A DNA stretch of 64,000 nucleotides. It comes from Bacteroidales bacterium UBA1733. Its GTDB lineage: Bacteria; Bacteroidota; Bacteroidia; Bacteroidales; UBA3663. Of the stretch, positions 42,295 through 51,059 are shown piece after piece. Numbering within the stretch: the stretch's first letter is position 1; each line of letters opens with the position of its first letter. Location: contig DCIF01000096.1 of NCBI GenBank assembly GCA_002315795.1, forward strand, positions 1 through 64,000. Direction: 5' to 3'. Made by a program: the position numbers and the translations under genes. Under the pieces are notes generated by a model. The model made no database searches and was not told the origin of the DNA. It saw nothing but the letters and a program-made list of their open reading frames with translations.

Positions 42295-43419
42295 TTAGTC
42301 CTGAAGCATCATTGGCATGAGGAGCATGATAAGATCTTCGTTTTCAGATTGCTCAGCTGGTACTACGACACCTGCACGACTTGGGTCGGCGAGTTCGAGC
42401 ACAACATCCTGCGACACAATGCTATTGAGTACATCAAGAAGGAACGGTCCACTGAAACCGATGCTCATTGGAGTGCCATCATACTCACACATGATGTGTT
42501 CCTCGGCAAATGTCGAAAAGTCGAGGTCCTGAGCACTGACAGTGAGTGCATTGTTGTCGAGGCGAAGCTTGATAAGTGCATTGCTAGCACTCGCACAGAC
42601 GCTCACACGGCGAAGTGCTGAGATGAGTGAAAGGCGATCAACTGTGACACGGAATGGATTATCCTGCGGGATGACAGAGTTGTAGTTAGGATAGCGTCCT
42701 TCTATGAGGCGGCAACTGATGGCGTAATTCTCGAGTATTATCTCAGCATTGCGCTCGTCGAATCGGATATCTGCATCGCCTTGCTCCTTTGGAAGGATGT
42801 TCTTGAGCAGGTTGGATGGTTTCTTTGGAAGGATGAATGCACAGTCCTCTTCGCTCCGGACAGAGAGAATGCGGTTGCGTACCAACTTATGTCCATCGCT
42901 TGCCACGAGGGTGATGTACTGTGTGCTGAGATCGAAATACACACCATTCATCTGAGGACGGAGTTCGTCGTCGGCAGTGGCAAAGAGAGCACGTGAGATA
43001 CCATTCAGCAAGGTGTCGGATGGGATGGTAACACTTCTCTGAACAGACATGACGCGTGTAGGTATTGGGTACTCCTCACCGCTCTGTCCGACGATGTTAT
43101 ATTTACCATTCTGATAAATGATTTCGATCTGGAATGAGTCAGGGTTAATAACGAATGTGATAGGCTGATCGGATATCTCTTTAAGAGAGTTTATCAACTG
43201 CTTGGAGTCGATGGCAATCTTGCCATATCCATCCGCATCAGACACTTCAAGGTTAGTGACGATAGTTGTTTCGCTATCGGATGCAGTAAGCTGTAGTCCA
43301 GCCTCTGAGAGATCGAAGAGAATGCAGTCGAGGATTGCAAGTGAACTCTTCGAACTTTGTACTCTGCTGATAGTTTGCAAACGACCGCAGAGCAATGCGC
43401 TTGAGATACTAAATTTCAT
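42295..43419 (-). CDS. dnaN: DNA polymerase III beta clamp
   Basis: The sliding clamp that tethers polymerase III to DNA. The 374-aa protein shows three consecutive clamp domains of about 125 residues. Landmarks are MKFSISSALLCGRLQTISRV at the start, LVASDGHKLVRN in the middle, and LIMLLMPMML near the C-terminus. A TTG codon lies in frame at 43428, but ATG at 43419 matches family starts. A -7 element is at 43446-43453. Confidence 0.96.
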   Translation of the reverse strand: MKFSISSALLCGRLQTISRVQSSKSSLAILDCILFDLSEAGLQLTASDSETTIVTNLEVSDADGYGKIAIDSKQLINSLKEISDQPITFVINPDSFQIEIIYQNGKYNIVGQSGEEYPIPTRVMSVQRSVTIPSDTLLNGISRALFATADDELRPQMNGVYFDLSTQYITLVASDGHKLVRNRILSVRSEEDCAFILPKKPSNLLKNILPKEQGDADIRFDERNAEIILENYAISCRLIEGRYPNYNSVIPQDNPFRVTVDRLSLISALRRVSVCASASNALIKLRLDNNALTVSAQDLDFSTFAEEHIMCEYDGTPMSIGFSGPFLLDVLNSIVSQDVVLELADPSRAGVVVPAEQSENEDLIMLLMPMMLQD

Positions 43420-43445
43420 TTGTGTCAAATTCTTGTTTTATGCTA

Positions 43446-43453
43446 CAAAGATA
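43446..43453 (-). promoter_or_regulatory. -7 element of the dnaN promoter
   Basis: TATCTTTG on the minus strand, 26 bases before the dnaN ATG. No good -33 is seen. Confidence 0.65.
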
Positions 43454-43537
43454 ATAATAAGTTTGCATAAGAGAGAATTTTTCAAGGTATTTTACAAATT
43501 ATTCACTAAAAAGGTATGGAAAACAAAAAAAATATCG

Positions 43538-43545
43538 TAATTTTG
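43538..43545 (+). promoter_or_regulatory. -7 element of the DUF3127 promoter
   Basis: TAATTTTG matches TAnnTTTG, 34 bases before the ATG at 43580. Confidence 0.6.
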
Positions 43546-43579
43546 CGCTCACAAAAAACAAATATATAAATTTTACTAT

Positions 43580-43999
43580 ATGGAAATGTCAGGAAAAATC
43601 ATCGCTGTGCTTGAAGCTCGCGGCGGTGTATCAAACAAGACTGGTAACAGTTGGAAAATGCAAGAGTATGTACTCGAAGAGATGAACGTGCAGTATCCAC
43701 ACAGAATGAGCTTCAGCGTATTTGGCGAGGATAAGATCAACGCAATGAACATCCAGGAAGGCCAGGAGTTGACAGTGTCTTTTGATATCAATGCCCGTGA
43801 ATATCAGGGCCGCTGGTACAATGACCTTCGTGCTTGGAAGGTAGAACCATACAACCCAGCAGAGGCTCCTGCTGCTGCAGCTGCACCACAGGCGGTTGCT
43901 GCTCCTGTGAATCAGCCATTCGCTGCACCTGCTCAGTCGGAAACTGCCCCTTTTGACAATGCTGAGGGTGGCGAATCAACTGATGATCTGCCATTCTAA
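43580..43999 (+). CDS. DUF3127 protein, OB-fold-like
   Basis: A 139-aa protein found widely in Bacteroidetes. The N-terminal 95 residues (MSGKIIAVLEARGGVSNKTG; WKMQEYVLEE; INAREYQGRWYNDLRAWKVE) are DUF3127, a beta-barrel resembling single-strand DNA-binding folds. The C-terminal tail is Ala/Pro-rich and ends acidic with GGESTDDLPF, closely like the protein-interaction tip of SSB (DDDIPF). That makes nucleic-acid binding likely. It is divergent from dnaN and followed by a strong terminator. Confidence 0.86.
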   Translation: MEMSGKIIAVLEARGGVSNKTGNSWKMQEYVLEEMNVQYPHRMSFSVFGEDKINAMNIQEGQELTVSFDINAREYQGRWYNDLRAWKVEPYNPAEAPAAAAAPQAVAAPVNQPFAAPAQSETAPFDNAEGGESTDDLPF

Positions 44000-44069
44000 A
44001 CATGGTTTGATGCTGTCGCATAGATGTGCCAGCGTTGCATAAAATGCAATTTTGCATTAGCGTAAAATA

Positions 44070-44101
44070 AAGCCTGAGAGATTGTTCCCTCAGGCTTCTT
44101 T
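44070..44101. terminator. Bidirectional terminator after DUF3127
   Basis: AAGCCTGAG at 44070-44078 pairs with CTCAGGCTT at 44089-44097, followed by CTTTTATTTTC. It serves the two converging genes. A smaller AATGCAA/TTGCATT hairpin lies just upstream (about 44043-44058). Confidence 0.8.
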
Positions 44102-44136
44102 TATTTTCTTACAAGCTTTTTTATTTTCCTGTATTC

Positions 44137-45024
44137 TTATGGCTTAGGCTTTACTGCTAATGTTTTGAGTTTCACTACCCGTGTGAGCACCCAACTGACT
44201 GTCCAGTCAAGGCTTTCGCCTGGGTGAAGCAGTGTGTATGCACCTTGTGCTTCGAGTTCGCAGTAGAGTTTGTCCTGATGCACATAGACCTGAATCTCAT
44301 CTTCTCCAGGAGCAGGTTCGCCAGCCTTGAGGTTTGGGAACAGTTTGACGAGCTGTAAGCCCTTATTCTCATAGCGCAGATAACTCAAGCCACTATTCTT
44401 CGCTGGTTCGCCATTGGCGTTGATCTTGCGCTGTTTGTCTGCTGCATCAATCTCATACTGAGCCTCTTCATCCACTTGCTTGAAGTTTATAAGGCCAGCT
44501 GGCCATATACTGTCAACAGGAGCTTTGAATGAGATCAAGCCTTCTCCAGGAACGCGAGTTACCTCCCAAGGAGCAACGCTTCTGTCGGTAGTGCCTTCAT
44601 TGGTTATTGTGTATGTGATGTCAATGCTGTTGTTCTTCTCGTTTACGGCAAAGGTCTTGCGGATGCGGAGTGGAATCTTTTGCGACAACTGGCTTGTCAT
44701 AATGACCTTGCCGTCTTTCTGTTCCACAGAGTATTTGCCCATGTCATGCTCGTGTACAGGTGGCCAGTTCCACTCTTTCTGCGGACTGGTCCAGAAGGTA
44801 CTGCCATACATGTTTGGAGCAGGATTCTGCGACAGCACTTCAAGCGTGTCGTACTTGAGTGACATGATACGGGCTCCGTTGGCAGCATCAATAGTCATTG
44901 TGACTTTACCAACCTTAAGTTCGTAGTTCTCAGCGGGTTCTTTTGGAATGCGCATACGTCCCCATTGTGCCATACAAGTAACGGAGGCAAGTAGGGTTAG
45001 TGAAAGGATAAAGTATTTTTTCAT
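44137..45024 (-). CDS. Exported DUF4380 protein
   Basis: A 295-aa exported protein with signal peptide MKKYFILSLTLLASVTCMA. The body fits DUF4380, a family with a galactose-mutarotase-like beta-sandwich (NGARIMSLKYDTLEVLSQNP, TFWTSPQKEWNWPPVHEHD, PWEVTRVPGEGL). A carbohydrate-binding or epimerase-like role is a reasonable guess, but the residues of true aldose epimerases are not assured. It lies 35 bases downstream of a small lipoprotein gene on the same strand. Confidence 0.75.
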   Translation of the reverse strand: MKKYFILSLTLLASVTCMAQWGRMRIPKEPAENYELKVGKVTMTIDAANGARIMSLKYDTLEVLSQNPAPNMYGSTFWTSPQKEWNWPPVHEHDMGKYSVEQKDGKVIMTSQLSQKIPLRIRKTFAVNEKNNSIDITYTITNEGTTDRSVAPWEVTRVPGEGLISFKAPVDSIWPAGLINFKQVDEEAQYEIDAADKQRKINANGEPAKNSGLSYLRYENKGLQLVKLFPNLKAGEPAPGEDEIQVYVHQDKLYCELEAQGAYTLLHPGESLDWTVSWVLTRVVKLKTLAVKPKP

Positions 45025-45059
45025 GATTAAGGGTTTGTTAGTTTTATATTATTGCCGAT

Positions 45060-45650
45060 TTAGTTCGTACGTTCAAAGATAGTCTCAATATCTCCATGTC
45101 CTAATACAAGGTTTTCCTCATTAAGCGAAAGGATTTCGAAGGTGTCAATAGACACGGGATCCTCCGAACCAATCTTCTTTGGTGACTGAAGAAGCAGAAG
45201 CCCGTCTTTTACCGTCCAGTGATCGTAGTTGACATTCATGCCATAAGTTGATGCTGTACCGTTGTCATTGAGTTCGAGGCTTTGCTCATGCCCATCCGAT
45301 GCCCGCTGGCTCCAAAGGTGGGATAGGGCAGACATGTTGATGGCCATGGTCACCACATTCTCTGTGTTTGTCGAGTTGTACACAATATCAATCTTATCAC
45401 CTACGCTCACACTGCCAGATATCATACTCTCTGGGGCATTGATATAAATGGTATCGCCAGTCTCATTGATGACTTCAAGCACGTTCATACTGGTGCCGTC
45501 ACCAACATATCCAATCACCTCAACTATACTTGGTATTGAGTCAAGAACACGGATATGGATGCTGTCGGATTCTTCAGCAGTTTTCTTTCCTCCTCCTGTA
45601 CATGAGAAGAGGAGGTTTATGGAGCATAATAAGATAAATAGTTTCTTCAT
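45060..45650 (-). CDS. Lipocalin-like lipoprotein
   Basis: A 196-aa lipoprotein: MKKLFILLCSINLLFSC has a lipobox with Cys17, followed by a TGGGKK linker. The C-terminal half (LSHLWSQRASDGHEQSLELNDNG through FEILSLNEENLVLG) resembles the lipocalin-like domains common in Bacteroidetes lipoproteins. The N-terminal half is an additional beta domain. No ligand is predicted. It may be co-transcribed with the DUF4380 gene. Confidence 0.7.
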   Translation of the reverse strand: MKKLFILLCSINLLFSCTGGGKKTAEESDSIHIRVLDSIPSIVEVIGYVGDGTSMNVLEVINETGDTIYINAPESMISGSVSVGDKIDIVYNSTNTENVVTMAINMSALSHLWSQRASDGHEQSLELNDNGTASTYGMNVNYDHWTVKDGLLLLQSPKKIGSEDPVSIDTFEILSLNEENLVLGHGDIETIFERTN

Positions 45651-45690
45651 GACTAAAACGAGCAGTTTTTGCTAATCAGTTGCAAAGTAA

Positions 45691-45723
45691 CGAAAAATGG
45701 CTCAAAGCGCAAAGCCTTGAGCC
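45691..45723 (-). terminator. Terminator of ddh
   Basis: On the minus strand GGCTCAA (45717-45723) pairs with TTGAGCC (45699-45705) around an 11-base loop and runs into ATTTTTCG. It lies 28 bases after the ddh stop. Confidence 0.6.
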
Positions 45724-45750
45724 AAATATTTTTGTTTTTTGTATGATTTT

Positions 45751-46650
45751 TTACACAAGGTGGCGAATCAAATCTTCCTTATCACCATAGAGCATGTCGA
45801 TAACAGGAATCTCAATCATTGTGTAAGCACCTGGCTGCTGCTTCATTGCTGCACGTGCGACGTTGACGAGTACCTGAGCTGTGAGGGCTGGGTTGTTGAT
45901 CTTCATGTTGAACTCAAACATCTGGTTGTGAGTCTTACCGCTTACACCCTTACGAACGAGGTTAACACCATGACCTACGTCGTTGAGAGCATCAACTGAT
46001 GGAACCTGGAATACGTGAGTCTCATCGCTTGCGAAGTATGGGTCAGCCTTGATGGCAGCTGTCACTGCATCGAGATCAGCGCCTTCTTCGAGTTCTACAT
46101 ATACCATACGGCGGTGGATTCCTTCACCTACTGGGATAGTCATTGAGAGAGCATCCTTGACGCCTTCCTTTGAACGTACACATACGCTGTGACCCATTGA
46201 ACGACCAGGACCGAAGTTAGTATAGCTGATACCCTTTGGAGCAAGGCTCTCCATGAGTGAACGTACGATAGAGTCAGAACCTGGATCCCAACCTGCAGAG
46301 ATGATGCTTACGGCATTATTGGCCTTTGCTACTGAGTCGAGTGAACGACGGAGATCAACAATCTGAGTGTGGATGTCGAATGAGTCAACTGTGTTGATGC
46401 CGAGTGCAAGGCACTGCTTAGCATATTCCTCAACCTTGCGTGTAGGAGTGGCGAGGATAGCAACCTGAACGTTTTCAAGTTCTGTAATGTTTTTTACCAC
46501 TGGATAATCAGCAAGTTCTGCTGGTTTGTTTTCTGCACCGTTGCGGCGAACTACGCCTGCAATCTCGAAATCTGGTGAAGCCTGGAGTGCTTCAAGAGTG
46601 TACTTGCCAATGTTGCCATATCCGACAATGGCAGCTCTGATCTTTGCCAT
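45751..46650 (-). CDS. ddh: meso-Diaminopimelate dehydrogenase
   Basis: Reduces tetrahydrodipicolinate with NADPH and ammonia directly to meso-diaminopimelate, a one-step route to the peptidoglycan cross-linker and lysine. It is 299 aa with the Rossmann start MAKIRAAIVGYGNIGKYTLEAL. Substrate-domain segments include NTVDSFDIHTQI, SAGWDPGSDSIVRSLMESLAP and GPGRSMGHSVCVRS. dapB, the previous step, is also in this window (61.3 kb). The gene stands alone with its own terminator. Confidence 0.94.
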   Translation of the reverse strand: MAKIRAAIVGYGNIGKYTLEALQASPDFEIAGVVRRNGAENKPAELADYPVVKNITELENVQVAILATPTRKVEEYAKQCLALGINTVDSFDIHTQIVDLRRSLDSVAKANNAVSIISAGWDPGSDSIVRSLMESLAPKGISYTNFGPGRSMGHSVCVRSKEGVKDALSMTIPVGEGIHRRMVYVELEEGADLDAVTAAIKADPYFASDETHVFQVPSVDALNDVGHGVNLVRKGVSGKTHNQMFEFNMKINNPALTAQVLVNVARAAMKQQPGAYTMIEIPVIDMLYGDKEDLIRHLV

Positions 46651-46713
46651 AATTGTTGTTCTTGTTTTTTATTTTGGTTGTTTTTTGAGTTTGTTTACTT
46701 CTTGATGAGTTTA

Positions 46714-47733
46714 TTACTTCCTTATTCCTCTGGCATTGAGTGCCTGCTGATAGCGTCGTGCATTCTGCAGATGCTCAGAGTAGTTGGATGTGAAGTTATG
46801 ACTTCCAGAGAAGTCCTCCTTTGCACACATATAGAGATAATTATTGTGATCATAATTGAGCACAGCATCAATACCTGCTATGGATGGTATGCGTATAGGT
46901 CCTGGAGGCAATCCTTGATTCACATAGGTGTTGTATGGAGAAACGAAACGTGTCTGCTCCAGACTAACTCTTCGTATGTTAAAGTCGCCGATCGCAAAGA
47001 TGACTGTGGGGTCGCTTTGTAATGGCATATCTATTTGAAGACGATGGATATAAAGACCTGCTATTGTAGTCTTTTCGGGCCCGTAGCTTGTTTCGCTTTC
47101 GACGATGGAAGCTATAGTCGACACCTCCTCTGGTGCGTAACCTATCGACTCGGCTTTTGCAAGGCGATCCTTTGTCCAGAATGCTTCCTTCTCCTTCTGC
47201 ATACGAGCAATGAACTGCTTAGCAGAAATATTCCAATACACTTCGTATGTATTTGGTATGAAGAGACATGGAAGTGTCTCCTTTGTATATCCTAATTCGC
47301 CGATATATCCTTCGTCATCAAGGAGGGCGTTGATCTCATCCTTGCTGATCATGAGTGACTCGGCCACTCTCTCTGTCAGATCTGCTACTGTGCGGACATT
47401 TGGCACCACAAGCATAATTGGTGCCTGATGACCGTTTGCAATATCTCGTACAAAATCAAACATTTTCGCTCCAGGCTCAATAGCATAACGACCTGTGCGA
47501 GGAGTATCAAAACGCTTGAGTTTTTGCATTATGCTGAATCCAATCATCGACTTGGCTTCTCCGACACTCTCCACTTTCACAGCAACAGAATCCATGGTGT
47601 CGTCAGCATCTATATACATGTAGGTTGTCTTTTCAATCTGAAATGGGGAGGTGAAAACCTCGTATCCCACAAATGCTGCAACAACTGCACACAAGAAGAA
47701 AAGAAAACTTACTATTCTTACGTTTTTATTCAT
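46714..47733 (-). CDS. mltG: Endolytic transglycosylase MltG
   Basis: Cuts nascent glycan strands to end their synthesis in the inner membrane. The 339-aa protein has one N-terminal anchor helix (VSFLFFLCAVVAAFVGYEV) and a YceG domain. It holds the VESETSYG motif (E212/E214, the catalytic region), then IAGLYIHRL and a QSDPTVIFAIGD run. YVNQGLPPGPI and a C-terminal SGSHNFTSNYSEH complete the match. A -7 element lies at 47753-47760. Confidence 0.93.
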   Translation of the reverse strand: MNKNVRIVSFLFFLCAVVAAFVGYEVFTSPFQIEKTTYMYIDADDTMDSVAVKVESVGEAKSMIGFSIMQKLKRFDTPRTGRYAIEPGAKMFDFVRDIANGHQAPIMLVVPNVRTVADLTERVAESLMISKDEINALLDDEGYIGELGYTKETLPCLFIPNTYEVYWNISAKQFIARMQKEKEAFWTKDRLAKAESIGYAPEEVSTIASIVESETSYGPEKTTIAGLYIHRLQIDMPLQSDPTVIFAIGDFNIRRVSLEQTRFVSPYNTYVNQGLPPGPIRIPSIAGIDAVLNYDHNNYLYMCAKEDFSGSHNFTSNYSEHLQNARRYQQALNARGIRK

Positions 47734-47752
47734 TTCATTTCGAATTTGGTTG

Positions 47753-47760
47753 CAAAGTTA
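47753..47760 (-). promoter_or_regulatory. -7 element of the mltG promoter
   Basis: TAACTTTG on the minus strand, 19 bases before the mltG ATG. No clear -33. Confidence 0.6.
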
Positions 47761-47817
47761 CATCTTTCTAGTGAGTCTAATGTCTAAAAGTGAGTTTTTT
47801 TTATAAAAATAGCAATT

Positions 47818-47861
47818 TGTCACATTAGATTATTAATAATGTCACATTTTTTTATTAATTT
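47818..47861. repeat. Two-copy 22-bp tandem repeat upstream of the partner-switching operon
   Basis: Two head-to-tail copies, 47818-47839 and 47840-47861, share 17 of 22 bases: both start TGTCACATT and both carry TTATTAAT at positions 13-20. The second copy ends 2 bases before the -33 element of the STAS promoter. A period of two helical turns is typical of dimer-binding activator sites. Confidence 0.75.
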
Positions 47862-47863
47862 TC

Positions 47864-47895
47864 TTTGTCCAATAGAATTAAAATACATATATTTG
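47864..47895 (+). promoter_or_regulatory. Promoter of the partner-switching operon
   Basis: TTTG at 47864-47867 and TATATTTG at 47888-47895, spaced 20 bases, are a near-consensus Bacteroidetes promoter. The ATG of the STAS gene follows 31 bases later. Confidence 0.75.
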
Positions 47896-47926
47896 CAAAA
47901 AAATAACAACTTAATATTATTAAACT

Positions 47927-48229
47927 ATGAATTTGGAAATCAAAAACGCGGGTGACACAATAACCGGTGTACTCTCTGGCCGTTTAGACACAGCCGCTTC
48001 AACTCAGTTTGCAACAGATATGCAGCCTCTCCTTGATAATGCCAACTTACACATCGTCCTTGATTGTGCAGCACTTGAGTTTATCAGTTCTTCAGGCCTG
48101 CGCCTGTTCCTCACTCTTCGTAAGGCAGCTACAGCCAAAGGTGGTGACATCACTATCATAGGTATGAATAGCGACATCCGTCAGGTGTTCACAATCACTG
48201 GTTTCTTCCCTCTCTTCAAGTTTGAATAA
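47927..48229 (+). CDS. STAS-domain anti-sigma factor antagonist (RsbV/SpoIIAA-like)
   Basis: A 100-aa single STAS domain. In partner-switching systems the unphosphorylated form binds the RsbW-type kinase and frees its target. The phospho-site loop reads LEFISSSGLRLF, and S55 (of S54-S56) aligns with the phosphorylated Ser58 of SpoIIAA. LSGRLDTAAS and ITGFFPLFKFE are also typical STAS segments. It is the first gene of the operon, 12 bases before the PP2C gene. The matching ATPase lies at the other end of the run (57201). Confidence 0.9.
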   Translation: MNLEIKNAGDTITGVLSGRLDTAASTQFATDMQPLLDNANLHIVLDCAALEFISSSGLRLFLTLRKAATAKGGDITIIGMNSDIRQVFTITGFFPLFKFE

Positions 48230-48240
48230 GTAAGCGATTC

Positions 48241-49404
48241 ATGGCAATAAAGATTCTAAGTGTTGACGATGAGGTGGATCTTGAGCTCCTCCTCACACAA
48301 TACTTCCGTAGAAAAATACGCAAGGGAGAATACGAGTTCTTCTTTGCACACAATGGTTTGGAGGCTTTGCAGGTACTCTTGCAGCATCCAGACATCGACA
48401 TCATTCTGAGCGACATCAACATGCCTGAGATGGATGGACTTACCATGCTCACAAAGATCAATGAGATGCGTAATCCTGCCCTCAAATGCATCATGGTCAG
48501 TGCATACGGCGATATGGATAATATTCGCCAGGCCATGAACAGTGGCGCTTTCGATTTTGCAACCAAACCTATCGACCTTGACGACCTTCAGCGTACTATC
48601 GACAAAGCTATCGAACAGATCACTTACATCCGTAGTGCACAGAAGGAGCATAAGCAGTTGGTTGACATCCAGGGCGACCTGTCTGTAGCCCGTGAAATCC
48701 AGAAGGCAATCCTTCCTCGCCACTTCGTCCTCAACATGCCTGATGAAGGTGGTGTTGACATTTTTGCATCGATGAATGCTGCGAAGGATGTGGGTGGCGA
48801 CTTCTACGATTTCTTCAGAATTGACGACGAGCGCTTTGGCTTCACTATCGCTGACGTGAGCGGCAAGGGAGTACCAGCTGCTATCTTTATGGCAGTAAGC
48901 CGTACACTTATCAAAGCCACAGGTCTGCAGGGTATTCCTTCAAACGAATGTATGCGCCTCTCAAATGACATGCTTAGCGCGGAGAGTGTTGATAATATGT
49001 TCGTCACCGTATTCTATGGTGTTTATAACGCGAAGACAGGAGTCATCGACTTTACTAACGCCGGCCACAACCCACCATACGTGATGCATAATGACGGAAG
49101 TGTTGAGGCTCTGCCTGTAGCTGGCAATATCGTGCTTGGTGCTTTCGAGGGACTGCCATTCACAGCCGGACAGGTCACTCTTCAGCCAGGAGAGTCGCTC
49201 TTCATGTTTACTGACGGTGTGACAGAAGCAGAGAACATCGATCACAATCAGTTTGGCGAAGCTCTTCTTGAAGAAGAGCTGCGCAATCTAAAGGGTGCAC
49301 AACCAGAGGAAGTGGTTAATACCATCAATCAAAAGGTTAAGGACTTTGCTGGTGATGCGCCACAAAGCGACGACATTACACAACTAGTAATTAGAAGAAG
49401 GTGA
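48241..49404 (+). CDS. Response regulator with PP2C-type (SpoIIE/RsbU) phosphatase output
   Basis: A 387-aa cytosolic regulator. The N-terminal receiver has DDE near residue 10, phosphoacceptor D58 in LSDINMPEMDG, and the Lys in ATKPIDL. A short linker follows. The C-terminal PP2C domain has VGGDFYDFF, FTIADVSGKGVPAAIFMA, NAGHNPPY, FMFTDGVTEAEN and SDDITQLV, with all metal Asp positions present. It likely dephosphorylates the STAS protein encoded just upstream when the receiver is phosphorylated. It overlaps the next gene by 4 bases. Confidence 0.92.
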   Translation: MAIKILSVDDEVDLELLLTQYFRRKIRKGEYEFFFAHNGLEALQVLLQHPDIDIILSDINMPEMDGLTMLTKINEMRNPALKCIMVSAYGDMDNIRQAMNSGAFDFATKPIDLDDLQRTIDKAIEQITYIRSAQKEHKQLVDIQGDLSVAREIQKAILPRHFVLNMPDEGGVDIFASMNAAKDVGGDFYDFFRIDDERFGFTIADVSGKGVPAAIFMAVSRTLIKATGLQGIPSNECMRLSNDMLSAESVDNMFVTVFYGVYNAKTGVIDFTNAGHNPPYVMHNDGSVEALPVAGNIVLGAFEGLPFTAGQVTLQPGESLFMFTDGVTEAENIDHNQFGEALLEEELRNLKGAQPEEVVNTINQKVKDFAGDAPQSDDITQLVIRRR

Positions 49405-51059
49405 AAATCTCACGCGCGTACATATTATTATTAGCATCTGCTTCCATGATAGGAGCGTCGGCTGTGGTTGGCTACCAGTTGGGTAAGAACAGATCCAACT
49501 CGCTGATAGCTTCGCTTACAGAGCAGGTCGACTCACTTCGCAAGGGTGAGATGGGAGCTGCTGTGACCAAACGTGTGAGTCAGCAGATGGAGGATATCGC
49601 ATACCAGCAGAAGGCAGTATCTGACAAGCAGCGTGAGCGTGCTGAGCAACAGTCGGCTCTGGCTCTCGAGATGCGTGACCGTGCAGAGCAGGAGAGTCGT
49701 GCAGCCCGTGCAGCAGAGGCAAAGGCGGTCGAAGCTCTTGATGAAGCTGAGACTCAGCGTAATAATGCCCATGATCAGCAAAAGATTGCTGAGCAACAGC
49801 GCGACCAGGCAACCCATCTGAAGAATGTGGCCGACACTCTCAACTACCGCACATTAGGCCGTACGCTTGCCAGCACGTCAATGAACACGCGTGATGCCAA
49901 CAATCTGGAGTTAGCCGATCTGTTGGCGTATGCAAGTTGGTATTTTATCAAGACATACGGCGGTAACGACTATTACGACAATACGTTCAAGTGCCTATCG
50001 GTCGCTACCGACGATGAGCGACAGATTGTGATTGGTCAGCGTGGTTCGGTCAATGCCGTATCTGCCATACCTGGCAAAGAAGGAGCATGTGTGGCTGTAT
50101 CAAACTATGGTGAGGTGGAACTCCTGACCAACACAGCCTCCAAACTCTCATCCAATGTGCTGTTTCAGAATAAAATGTACGACTTCCGGGATGTATGGGC
50201 TGGTAAGAATGACATCTATGCTTTGTCACACAATGGAACACTTTGCATCATAGGATATAATGGTTCCCTCCGCACTGTACCTCTGCCTGCAGATTCTTAC
50301 TTCAAAATGATACGTACTGATAGCAACACCCTTCTTATCGCAGGGCGCAAATCACTTATCTGGTACACATTCTCAACAGGCGCACTCTCTGCTCCTGTCC
50401 AATTGAAAATGGACATCTCTGCCATCACAAAACGTGGAAGCGTGGTAAGCATCTTCTACGCTAACGGATCGTATGCGGAGATGGACTCATCTCACAAAAT
50501 AACCGAAAAAACTCCTCTCACCAAAGGACTTGTTACATCTGCGTGCTATGATGAAGCTCTGGAGTGCATTTATCTTGGTATGAGTAGTGGCACTGTATTG
50601 CCATTTAATAAGTATAACCGCCATGTTGAGACTCTCGAGGGTCATAAGACAAAGGCATCATGTATGACCGTGACCGGAAATGTGCTTGTCACAGGAGCGT
50701 ATGATAAGACGTTCAATATATGGGCTCTTGAAAATCTGTACATGGAGTCAGGCTTGACCTACAATGAAGACACAAAACTGAAGGTTGCCGCTCCAAAGGC
50801 AAAATACGGTTCGGAAAAACTTCCAAAGGAGTGGGTCACTCCTGTTGTTTACACATCTGACGGTTGGCCAATGTCTATCTGCTCGGATAGTGACGGCAAA
50901 TCGGTATGGATAGGCTGCTCAAGTGGTAAGATTATACGCTTAGGAGTGAAAACTACCGACATGGCAGGCATCTTGTTGAAGAAAATCAAGCGTAACTTGA
51001 CTCAGCAAGAGTGGGAACGCTACATCGGTTCATCTACACCTTACATTAAGTTCAAATGA
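49401..51059 (+). CDS. Membrane-anchored coiled-coil protein with C-terminal beta-propeller
   Basis: A 552-aa protein starting at GTG (GTGA overlap with the phosphatase stop). An N-terminal helix YILLLASASMIGASAVVGYQL anchors it or serves as a signal. Residues about 40-150 form a coiled coil rich in Ala, Glu, Gln and Arg (RDRAEQESRAARAAEAKAVE). The rest is a propeller of WD40-like blades: LEGHKTKASCMTVTGN followed by LVTGAYDKTFNIWAL is the clearest. It is probably a periplasmic or membrane-bound sensor or scaffold for the adjacent kinases. Function not otherwise recognised. Confidence 0.78.
   Translation: MKISRAYILLLASASMIGASAVVGYQLGKNRSNSLIASLTEQVDSLRKGEMGAAVTKRVSQQMEDIAYQQKAVSDKQRERAEQQSALALEMRDRAEQESRAARAAEAKAVEALDEAETQRNNAHDQQKIAEQQRDQATHLKNVADTLNYRTLGRTLASTSMNTRDANNLELADLLAYASWYFIKTYGGNDYYDNTFKCLSVATDDERQIVIGQRGSVNAVSAIPGKEGACVAVSNYGEVELLTNTASKLSSNVLFQNKMYDFRDVWAGKNDIYALSHNGTLCIIGYNGSLRTVPLPADSYFKMIRTDSNTLLIAGRKSLIWYTFSTGALSAPVQLKMDISAITKRGSVVSIFYANGSYAEMDSSHKITEKTPLTKGLVTSACYDEALECIYLGMSSGTVLPFNKYNRHVETLEGHKTKASCMTVTGNVLVTGAYDKTFNIWALENLYMESGLTYNEDTKLKVAAPKAKYGSEKLPKEWVTPVVYTSDGWPMSICSDSDGKSVWIGCSSGKIIRLGVKTTDMAGILLKKIKRNLTQQEWERYIGSSTPYIKFK

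Noticed and set aside
47927..48229. STAS gene as part of a sulfate transporter or stressosome
   Set aside because: It is a single 100-aa domain with the SpoIIAA phospho-site loop and lies next to a PP2C gene; no RsbR/RsbS-like or transporter gene is present.
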